From JANNXY01 sp039795755 (GTDB lineage Bacteria > Patescibacteriota > Minisyncoccia > Phycocordibacterales > CAIZIN01): a DNA stretch of 6,463 nucleotides. A model generated the notes under the pieces. The model saw nothing but the letters and a program-made list of their open reading frames with translations, was not told the origin of the DNA and ran no database searches. Made by a program: the position numbers and the translations under genes. Of the stretch, positions 1 to 4,504 are shown one piece after another (position 1 is the stretch's first letter; every line of letters starts with the position of its first letter). The stretch spans positions 1 through 6,463 of the forward strand of contig JBDKLF010000044.1 in NCBI GenBank assembly GCA_039795755.1, given 5' to 3'.

Positions 1-1007
1 ATGATACTTTCTGCAGGAATTGCACTGAGACAATCCACGAGATATTTGTGGTTGAAGGTTAATTTCACACTATCTCCTACCACTTTTGACTTGATGGTGT
101 AATTTCCTTCTCCTACATCACTATTCTTTGAAGCAAATTCAACATGAGCCTTTTGATTACTTACTGCAAGTGACACTTGATTGAATTTATCAGAGAACAC
201 ACGCATCATACGAAGTGCTTGAATGAAGTCACTCTTAAGCACCGTTGCTTCAGTAGCGTGTTCAGTAGGAACAATCTTTTTGTAATCAGGGAAGATTCCG
301 TCTACAAGGCGCGAGGTGAGGTAAATACTATCAGTTCGAAGTGTGAGCTGATTCTTGTTATAAGAAAGCTCTACTGAGCCTGTAACGCCCTCAAAGGCCT
401 TGATAATATCTCCGATGTTCTTGAATGGAACCAATAATTGAAAGTCTTGAGGTACATCTCGCATCTTTACCCGCTTTTCTGCCAATCGGAATGAGTCAGT
501 AGCTACGAAGACCAAGTTATCCCCCTGATTGTACACATATACTGAGGAAAGCTCTGGCTTGATACTTGAGACTGAGGCACTGTACCAGACAGACTGTAAT
601 CCTTTGAAGAAATCCTCCACATCTACATCAGTCTTATCCTCTGCTCCACTTGGAATACCAGGGAAATCATCGTATGCAAAGGTTTTGATACTTGCAGACT
701 GCAATCCAGCCTTTACTACAAGGGTCGTATCCTGCATTTCGAGGGTAACATTCTTCTCTTGAGGAGTATTTGAGAGAAATGACGCCAATATATCAGCCTG
801 AATTGCCACCACACCTGAGAGATCTACCTTTGCAGGGATCACGATCTCGAGTCCTACTTCAAGATTGGTTGATTTGAGTACCAATTCATTACCCTCAGCC
901 GCAAGTACCACACATGACAAGATGGCAAGACTTGGATTCTTGCCTGTGACCTTGTCCGCTCGAAGGAGAGCGTGGAGGAGTTTTTCTCGGATGCATTCGG
1001 CTTTCAT
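1..1007 (-). CDS. dnaN: DNA polymerase III subunit beta (sliding clamp), C-terminus cut off by window edge
   Basis: Ring-shaped processivity clamp that tethers DNA polymerase III to DNA in the cytoplasm. The frame runs from ATG at 1007 to the left edge without a stop, giving 335 codons; against a usual length near 370, roughly 35 C-terminal residues lie outside. Family landmarks I can read are ATDSFRLAEK (169-178, matching the ATDxHRLA segment of clamp domain 2), SRLVDGIFPDYKKIVP (232-247, the SKLVDGxFPDYxxVxP signature) and LTFNHKYLVDCL (316-327, domain 3). ATG 1007 is the first possible start after an in-frame TAA at 1037-1035. No Shine-Dalgarno is visible (CCCAAATTCACATC precedes the ATG). 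The gene points away from the candidate oriC, and a DnaA-box match lies 16 bp upstream of its start, so DnaA control is plausible. Identification is firm; the C-terminus is unseen. Confidence 0.97.
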   Translation of the reverse strand, partial: MKAECIREKLLHALLRADKVTGKNPSLAILSCVVLAAEGNELVLKSTNLEVGLEIVIPAKVDLSGVVAIQADILASFLSNTPQEKNVTLEMQDTTLVVKAGLQSASIKTFAYDDFPGIPSGAEDKTDVDVEDFFKGLQSVWYSASVSSIKPELSSVYVYNQGDNLVFVATDSFRLAEKRVKMRDVPQDFQLLVPFKNIGDIIKAFEGVTGSVELSYNKNQLTLRTDSIYLTSRLVDGIFPDYKKIVPTEHATEATVLKSDFIQALRMMRVFSDKFNQVSLAVSNQKAHVEFASKNSDVGEGNYTIKSKVVGDSVKLTFNHKYLVDCLSAIPAESI

Positions 1008-1022
1008 GATGTGAATTTGGGA

Positions 1023-1031
1023 TGTGTATAA
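1023..1031 (-). promoter_or_regulatory. DnaA box, exact TTATNCACA match, upstream of dnaN
   Basis: The minus strand reads TTATACACA, a perfect match to the E. coli-type consensus TTATNCACA. It ends 16 bp before the dnaN start codon and lies just downstream of a TATAAT at 1039-1034, about where dnaN transcription would begin. Bound DnaA here could contribute to origin function, repress dnaN, or both. The plus-strand 10-mer ATGTGTATAA covering it recurs exactly in the dnaA/rpmH control region. Confidence 0.7.
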
Positions 1032-1063
1032 GTATTATATGTTTTTCCTTATATAAATACTTA
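1029..1063. repeat. AT-rich inverted repeat in the candidate oriC
   Basis: TAAGTATT (1029-1036) is perfectly complementary to AATACTTA (1056-1063). The pairing extends by ATAT (1037-1040) with ATAT (1051-1054) around a single bulged A at 1055, leaving a loop of about 10 nt (1041-1050). The left arm overlaps the DnaA box at 1023-1031 and contains the TATAAT that could be the dnaN -10 element. The arms are almost pure A/T, so this may be a cruciform-prone or easily melted part of a DNA unwinding element. A role as a transcription terminator is unlikely because no T-tract follows on either strand. Confidence 0.55.
1034..1039 (-). promoter_or_regulatory. Possible dnaN -10 element (TATAAT)
   Basis: The minus strand reads a perfect TATAAT, which would place the transcription start near 1027, inside the DnaA box and about 20 nt before the dnaN ATG. 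No good TTGACA-like -35 hexamer lies 16-18 bp upstream (the bases there read AGTATT or AAGTAT). In such AT-rich sequence a chance match is quite possible. Confidence 0.35.
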
Positions 1064-1149
1064 ATACTTTTATTAGGGCTGTTAATATCGGGATAAGTCA
1101 GGAAATGCTTGTTTTATAAGGATTTCTTGGATTATCAGTGGAATAAAAA

Positions 1150-1158
1150 TGTGTATAG
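1150..1158 (-). promoter_or_regulatory. DnaA-box-like 9-mer (CTATACACA)
   Basis: The minus strand reads CTATACACA, one mismatch from TTATNCACA. It shares ATGTGTATA (plus strand) with the boxes at 1023-1031 and 3207-3215, which suggests that TATACACAT is the locally preferred form. A weaker relative (AGATACACA on the minus strand, two mismatches) follows 26 bp away at 1176-1184. Confidence 0.5.
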
Positions 1159-1265
1159 CGGTGGGAACAGATTACTGTGTATCTTTTCGGGGTACTTTTT
1201 ACTCCCCTATTATCCCACACCTATCCACTATTTCATCCCCATCAACTATGCGGGATATTAACCTT

Positions 1266-1286
1266 TTATCCCCATGTTTGTCCACA
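1266..1286 (+). promoter_or_regulatory. Pair of DnaA-box-like 9-mers next to the Nudix 3' end
   Basis: Two plus-strand 9-mers, TTATCCCCA (1266-1274) and TTGTCCACA (1278-1286), each differ from TTATCCACA by one base and start 12 bp apart, close to one helical turn. Further left, TTATCCCACA (1210-1219, one inserted C) and CTATCCACT (1221-1229, two mismatches) form a similar 11-bp-spaced but weaker pair. Directly after the second box comes a GATAATAATAG tract. Helical phasing and common orientation favour real DnaA binding sites over chance. Confidence 0.55.
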
Positions 1287-1303
1287 GATAATAATAGAAA
1301 GAT

Positions 1304-1729
1304 TTATTTCGAATCCTTAAAGATAAACCCTGTTTTGTAAGATTCAAACGCAAGTTCGCATGCTTTAAAGAGTGGTGAGGGTAGATTATCAAGATTGTAC
1401 CAGTTCCAACCATCACACTTTTCAGGTTCAAGAATTTCCGGCTCCCCTGATTTCCATTCAGCAATTAGACCGACGTGTACATAATGCTTTGGTGTATATT
1501 CAGTAAGATTGGCAAGGAACTGGAAGCGAAGATTTTGTATTTTAATACCACACTCCTCAGACAATTCCCGTAGGGCTGACTGCTCAAATGACTCCATATA
1601 TTCAAAGTGTCCACCAGGGAAAGCGTATTGCCCTGAACCATGAGAGCTTTTACGTTTTCCAAGAAGTACCTTACCTTCTTTAAGAATCATAATACCAACA
1701 CCAACTTTTGGTTTATTTTCTTTTTCCAT
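1304..1729 (-). CDS. Nudix hydrolase, NUDT15/MutT-like nucleotide diphosphatase
   Basis: A 141-residue single-domain Nudix enzyme. Proteins of this family cleave nucleoside triphosphates or other nucleoside-diphosphate-linked compounds using Mg2+ or Mn2+. The Nudix box GX5EX7REUXEEXGU is complete at residues 40-62 (G40, E46, R54, E55, E58, E59, G61), so the enzyme should be active. The preceding LLGKRKSSHGSGQYAFPGGH (22-41) and the later EPEKCDGWNWY (101-111) resemble the NUDT15/MTH2 branch, which acts on dNTPs such as oxidised dGTP; that substrate is inferred. ATG 1729 is the first Met after an in-frame TAA at 1741-1739, and the next Met (residue 14) would remove the first strand. No Shine-Dalgarno is seen. 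It lies between dnaA and dnaN, downstream of the dnaA terminator, with the candidate oriC beginning right after its stop, so it may have its own promoter. Confidence 0.93.
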   Translation of the reverse strand: MEKENKPKVGVGIMILKEGKVLLGKRKSSHGSGQYAFPGGHFEYMESFEQSALRELSEECGIKIQNLRFQFLANLTEYTPKHYVHVGLIAEWKSGEPEILEPEKCDGWNWYNLDNLPSPLFKACELAFESYKTGFIFKDSK

Positions 1730-1750
1730 TATATGTGTTTAATTTTAAAT

Positions 1751-1773
1751 AAAAAACACCCTTTCGGATGTTT
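1751..1773 (-). terminator. Intrinsic terminator of dnaA
   Basis: Read on the minus strand: AAACATCC (1773-1766), GAAA tetraloop (1765-1762), GGGTGTTT (1761-1754), then further T residues (1753-1751). The 8-bp stem includes one U-G wobble. The same bases on the plus-strand RNA would have a C-A mismatch, so the element favours minus-strand transcription. It begins inside the dnaA stop codon and ends 21 nt before the Nudix ATG, so it should limit read-through from dnaA into Nudix. Confidence 0.8.
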
Positions 1774-3161
1774 TAGTCACTCTTTATAATCGAGCGGATT
1801 TGATTAATTTCTTGTAGAAGTGCGACGTTGGTCTCGATTTCTTTCTTGATCTTCTCACATGAGTGAATAACGGTAGTGTGATCACGGCCGCCGAGCTTGT
1901 CCCCTATTGTTGGATATGAGATTGAGAAATCCTCACGGAGAATATACATCACAATCTGTCGTGGCTTCACCACTTCCTTGCGGCGAGTCTTGTTAGTAAT
2001 TGTATCTTCTTCAATATTATAGAAATCAGCAATAATCTTGATGAGATCCTTGATAGAGATGCTCTTCTTTGGGCGAGAAATGTTCTTTACGAGGTTTTTT
2101 ACTTCAAGTAATGACAAAGGCTTACCCTTGAGCTGACTGTGGCATACAACGGTATTGAGGCCTCCTTCGAGCTCTCGAATGTTGCCATCGAGCTCTCCTG
2201 CGAGGAAGTAGAGAATTTCATCATCTAATTGAATATTAGAAAGCTGCGCTTTTGTCTTGAGAATCATAGCGCGACTCTCGACGTCGGGCTTTGGAATATC
2301 AACAATCATCCCCTGCTTGAAGCGTGAAAGGAGTCGTTCTTCAAGGCCAGAAATAAGGTTCGGATGCTTATCGGCTGAGAAAATAATCTGTTTGTTATTC
2401 TCATAGAGTGAATTGAAGAGGTGGAAGAGTTCTTCTTGTGTCTTGTCCTTACCTCCTACGAATTGAATATCGTCCATGATCAACACATCGTATCGTCGAT
2501 ACTTATCTTTGAAGTTCTGCGCCTTTCCTGCATGAAGTGAGTTCACGAAGTCAGATGCGAACTTTTCTGAGGTCACATAATGAACCTTCTTGTCTCTATA
2601 TGAGTGCTTGATGTGATTTCCTACCGCTTGGAGCAAGTGTGTCTTGCCGTGACCGGTGTTTCCATAGATGAAGAGTGGGTTATATACGGCACCAGGCTGC
2701 TTGATCACCGCTTGTGAAGCTGCGTGTGCGATCTGGTTGAATGATCCAATGATAAATGTCTCAAAGGTATATCGTGGATTGAGGTTATCATCCTTATTAA
2801 TTCCCTCTCCAAATGGTAATTCCTGTGCACGATCGAATCCAGGCTTTGGAATTGATACTACACCATCTCGTCCTTCGTCTTTCTTTGGGCCGTTCTTGGT
2901 GATAACAAACTCCACACTGCGTACATTGTCTGCAACTTCACGCAAAGTCTTCAAAATAAGAGAATGATACTTCTTGTGAAGCCAATCTTTTACAAAAAGG
3001 TTAGGAACTCCGAGCTCAACGACTCCGTCAGACTCCTTCACAATGAAAGTACCTTTGAACCAAGTATTGAAATTAGCTTTGGATACTCCAAGCTCAATTG
3101 AGTTCAAAGCTGATTCCCATAATTTAGTCGGTTCAAGCATGGACATATTATATAGGCTCAT
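1773..3161 (-). CDS. dnaA: Chromosomal replication initiator protein DnaA
   Basis: AAA+ ATPase that binds DnaA boxes, melts oriC and loads the replicative helicase. All domains are present: domain I near 10-85 (LWESAL, then NFNTWF), a short variable domain II (about 86-125), and the ATPase core with Walker A GNTGHGKT (167-174), Walker B LIMDDIQF (227-234), sensor 1 FSADKHP (261-267), the arginine-finger-type segment ERLLSRF (275-281) and sensor 2 GNIRELEGGLN (326-336). Domain IV carries the DnaA signature GGRDHTTVIH (424-433) for box binding. Total length, 462, is normal. I give the longest frame, but residue 6 (3146) or residue 8 (3140) is a likelier start: family members begin only a few residues before LWxxxL, and a perfect TATAAT at 3152-3147 lies inside the first residues. 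Divergent from rpmH, with DnaA boxes between, so autoregulation is likely. A terminator follows. Confidence 0.99.
   Translation of the reverse strand: MSLYNMSMLEPTKLWESALNSIELGVSKANFNTWFKGTFIVKESDGVVELGVPNLFVKDWLHKKYHSLILKTLREVADNVRSVEFVITKNGPKKDEGRDGVVSIPKPGFDRAQELPFGEGINKDDNLNPRYTFETFIIGSFNQIAHAASQAVIKQPGAVYNPLFIYGNTGHGKTHLLQAVGNHIKHSYRDKKVHYVTSEKFASDFVNSLHAGKAQNFKDKYRRYDVLIMDDIQFVGGKDKTQEELFHLFNSLYENNKQIIFSADKHPNLISGLEERLLSRFKQGMIVDIPKPDVESRAMILKTKAQLSNIQLDDEILYFLAGELDGNIRELEGGLNTVVCHSQLKGKPLSLLEVKNLVKNISRPKKSISIKDLIKIIADFYNIEEDTITNKTRRKEVVKPRQIVMYILREDFSISYPTIGDKLGGRDHTTVIHSCEKIKKEIETNVALLQEINQIRSIIKSD
3147..3152 (-). promoter_or_regulatory. Candidate dnaA -10 element (perfect TATAAT)
   Basis: The minus strand reads TATAAT from 3152 to 3147. 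The usual 6-7 nt to the start site would put transcription at about 3140, exactly the A of the third in-frame ATG of dnaA (residue 8 of the longest frame), giving a leaderless mRNA. A possible -35, TTCGCA, lies 16 bp upstream at 3174-3169, matching TTGACA at four of six positions. If used, the ATGs at 3161 and 3146 cannot be starts for this transcript. A second candidate lies further upstream: TTGTAT (3228-3223) with TATTAA 18 bp away, overlapping the DnaA boxes. Confidence 0.4.
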
Positions 3162-3175
3162 TCGAAACTGCGAAC

Positions 3176-3204
3176 TTGTTAAAAAGCCACATGTATGTTA
3201 ATAA
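3176..3204 (+). promoter_or_regulatory. Weak candidate promoter for rpmH-rnpA-yidC
   Basis: TTGTTA (3176-3181) and TAATAA (3199-3204) are separated by 17 bp on the plus strand. The -10 match is poor, and an overlapping TAATAT (3202-3207) has a spacer of 20. Transcription from here would start at the DnaA box pair, 20-25 nt before the rpmH ATG. Some promoter must exist in this divergent gap because no plus-strand gene lies to its left; which hexamers it uses is uncertain. Confidence 0.25.
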
Positions 3205-3206
3205 TA

Positions 3207-3228
3207 TGTGTATAACTTTTTATACAAA
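3207..3228. promoter_or_regulatory. Inverted pair of DnaA boxes between dnaA and rpmH
   Basis: The minus strand reads TTATACACA (3215-3207, exact consensus). The plus strand reads TTATACAAA (3220-3228, one mismatch), with only CTTT between them. The inner halves form a perfect 7-bp inverted repeat, TGTATAA/TTATACA (3209-3215 and 3220-3226). DnaA binding at its own promoter region is a well-known autoregulatory arrangement; here the pair would also cover the 5' region of rpmH, tying both divergent units to DnaA. The inverted repeat could alternatively be a small hairpin in the rpmH leader. Confidence 0.6.
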
Positions 3229-3233
3229 CTTTT

Positions 3234-3383
3234 ATGTCATTCACCTACAAACCAAAGAAGCGAAAGCGAGCAACAACTCATGGATTCCTCGTACGAAGTA
3301 AGACACCAGGAGGAAAGAAGGTGCTCCAGCGACGACGACGAAAGGGACGAGCAACACTTTCAGTAAAGAAATACGTTAAGTAA
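3234..3383 (+). CDS. rpmH: 50S ribosomal protein L34 (bL34)
   Basis: A 49-residue, very basic protein of the large ribosomal subunit that packs into 23S rRNA. It is recognised by KRKRATTHGFLVR (9-21), the THGF core of bL34, and LQRRRRKGRATLSV (31-44), equivalent to the LxRRRxKGRxxLS tail. The family is usually 44-47 residues; this one has a few extra N- and C-terminal residues. It is first in a plus-strand run with rnpA and yidC and divergent from dnaA, the classical arrangement. All eight arginine codons are CGA, four of them consecutive (3330-3341), which is striking for a highly expressed gene. No Shine-Dalgarno precedes the ATG; the upstream bases are T-rich. The identification is firm. 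Confidence 0.97.
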   Translation: MSFTYKPKKRKRATTHGFLVRSKTPGGKKVLQRRRRKGRATLSVKKYVK

Positions 3384-3392
3384 TTAACTCAT

Positions 3393-3701
3393 ATGGTACC
3401 CAAGGCGCATCGGCTCAATTCGCAAGAAGTAGCACGCGTCAGCAAAGAAGGACGGCGCGGAAGCACCGGCCTTTTTTCTTTGTATACCCTTCCTGCCGAG
3501 ATTCCCAAGGTGGCAGTGATTATTCCAAAGAAGGTTGCAAAGACAAGTGTATTACGGCATTCGTTCAAACGTAGAATTATGAATGCACTGATGAAATTTC
3601 CTTTGCCTACACAATATATAGTACTTACCCTCCGACAGGATATAAGCAAGGTAAGCTTCAAAGAGCTTTGTGACCATATATCTGATAGAATAGCCTCATA
3701 A
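3393..3701 (+). CDS. rnpA: Ribonuclease P protein component
   Basis: Small basic protein that partners the RNase P RNA in maturing tRNA 5' ends. The length (102 residues) is typical. It opens with the usual PKxHRL segment (3-8), followed by a strand ending KVAVIIPKKVAKTSVLR (39-55), equivalent to the VSKKVGKAVxRN segment, and then the KRR helix (59-61). The RNR motif is altered: where the family has RNxxKRxxR, this protein has R55-H56-S57-F58-K59-R60-R61-I62-M63, so the conserved Asn is His and the last Arg is Met. ATG 3393 is the only Met between the in-frame rpmH stop and the conserved start of the protein. There is no Shine-Dalgarno, and nine nucleotides separate it from the rpmH stop, suggesting coupling. 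Position between rpmH and yidC strongly supports the call. Confidence 0.92.
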   Translation: MVPKAHRLNSQEVARVSKEGRRGSTGLFSLYTLPAEIPKVAVIIPKKVAKTSVLRHSFKRRIMNALMKFPLPTQYIVLTLRQDISKVSFKELCDHISDRIAS

Positions 3702-3710
3702 TCCTATTAT

Positions 3711-4481
3711 ATGTTTTCATTTATATTCCATACATTCTTTTATAATCCCCTCTACAATAGTTTGGTCTTTCTTATTGATATTCTTCCTGGAGCGGATGTG
3801 GGACTTGCGGTAGTAATCCTTACTATCGGAGTGAAGCTCGTACTCTTCCCTCTTTCACAGAAGGCACTCAAAGCTCAAGCTTCAATCAAGCTTGCTCAGA
3901 AGGAAATCGATGAGATCAAGGTGAAATATGCTGATAATCGAGAGGTATTAGCAAGAGAAATGCTTGCGGTGTACAAGAAATACAATATTAATCCGTTTGC
4001 AGGATTTCTTACCCTTCTCATTCAGATCCCGGTACTCTTTGCGCTTTACTTTATTTTCTATAAGAGTGGATTGCCAGTAATCAATACAAGCATTCTTTAT
4101 CATTTCACTACCATTCCTGACATAGTGAATATGAAATTCTTGGGAATATTCGATGTAAGTGCACGAAGCCTCGTCGCAGCGGTATTGGTAGGTATTACAC
4201 AGGCAATACAGGCTCGTTATGCACTTTCAAAGCAGGAAGTTCCTACAGAAGCAGGATTCAAAGGTGATTTCGTACGAGGACTTCATATTCAGATGAAGTA
4301 TGTCTTCCCTGTGATGATTACGCTTATCGCCTACTCGCTTATCTCGGTAGTATCACTCTACTGGATTGTTTCTAATCTATTTGGTATTGGACAGGAGTTG
4401 TATCTCAGAAAGAAAGCTCGACAAGAAGGTGTCTCATCTAAAAGCTCACATGTAATTGAGGCAGAAGTAGTAAGTAAGTAG
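3711..4481 (+). CDS. yidC: Membrane protein insertase YidC/Oxa1 family
   Basis: Polytopic inner-membrane insertase that helps newly made membrane proteins enter the bilayer, alone or with SecYEG. At 256 residues it is the short, Gram-positive-type form without the large periplasmic domain of E. coli YidC. Hydrophobic stretches are near 14-25 and 29-49 (containing K42 in TIGVKLVLFPLSQKAL, the position of the essential groove Arg/Lys), 97-117 (FAGFLTLLIQIPVLFALYF), 149-169 and 197-225. A charged cytoplasmic hairpin spans about 50-92, as in the family. There is no lipobox cysteine, unlike Bacillus SpoIIIJ. The tail RKKARQEG (233-240) is basic. ATG 3711 follows the in-frame rnpA stop by 9 nt. The gene ends in tandem stops, TAG-TAA. 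No yidD or jag is present beside it. Confidence 0.97.
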   Translation: MFSFIFHTFFYNPLYNSLVFLIDILPGADVGLAVVILTIGVKLVLFPLSQKALKAQASIKLAQKEIDEIKVKYADNREVLAREMLAVYKKYNINPFAGFLTLLIQIPVLFALYFIFYKSGLPVINTSILYHFTTIPDIVNMKFLGIFDVSARSLVAAVLVGITQAIQARYALSKQEVPTEAGFKGDFVRGLHIQMKYVFPVMITLIAYSLISVVSLYWIVSNLFGIGQELYLRKKARQEGVSSKSSHVIEAEVVSK

Positions 4482-4488
4482 TAAATTA

Positions 4489-4504
4489 CTTCGTATTAAC
4501 GAAG
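4489..4504. terminator. Possible bidirectional terminator hairpin between convergent genes
   Basis: CTTCGT (4489-4494) pairs with ACGAAG (4499-4504) around an ATTA loop, right after the yidC stop and overlapping the stop codon of the minus-strand gene (4498-4496). A 6-bp stem between convergent genes suggests a shared transcript end. Neither strand has a proper T-tract after it, so factor-independent termination is doubtful. Confidence 0.3.

Larger units (their letters stand above)
1008..1303. other. Candidate chromosomal replication origin (oriC) between the Nudix gene and dnaN
   Basis: This 296-bp stretch has no convincing gene. It contains one exact TTATNCACA DnaA box (1023-1031, minus), three one-mismatch boxes (1150-1158 minus; 1266-1274 and 1278-1286 plus) and weaker relatives at 1176-1184 (minus), 1210-1219 and 1221-1229 (plus). 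Boxes on the left read leftwards and those on the right read rightwards, so the two groups diverge around about 1190-1205. A very AT-rich segment, about 1027-1085, could be the DNA unwinding element and contains an inverted repeat. Bacterial origins commonly lie beside dnaA, often between dnaA and dnaN, which fits. Function is inferred from motif clustering and position; a GC-skew switch here would be the decisive computation, but needs the whole genome. Confidence 0.72.

Noticed and set aside
1188..1206. GGGGTACTTTTTACTCCCC as a hairpin or terminator
   Set aside because: Only four G-C pairs form before mismatches or a two-base bulge, and no T-tract follows; too weak to call.
1149..1340. Plus-strand open frame of 63 codons in the candidate oriC
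   Set aside because: It overlaps the Nudix 3' end and the DnaA-box cluster, has no recognisable protein motif or upstream signal, and its codons look like non-coding AT-rich DNA.
1728..1733. TATAAT overlapping the Nudix start codon as a promoter
   Set aside because: Transcription would begin after the ATG and the next Met lies inside the first Nudix strand. It is more likely a chance AT-rich match, like the one at 5788-5783 next to the propeller-like gene.
2668..2967. 99-codon plus-strand frame antisense to dnaA
   Set aside because: It lies wholly inside the strongly conserved dnaA gene on the opposite strand and encodes nothing recognisable; it is a shadow frame.
3389..3661. 90-codon minus-strand frame opposite rnpA
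   Set aside because: It is antisense to a recognised gene in its conserved position and shows no protein-family signal.
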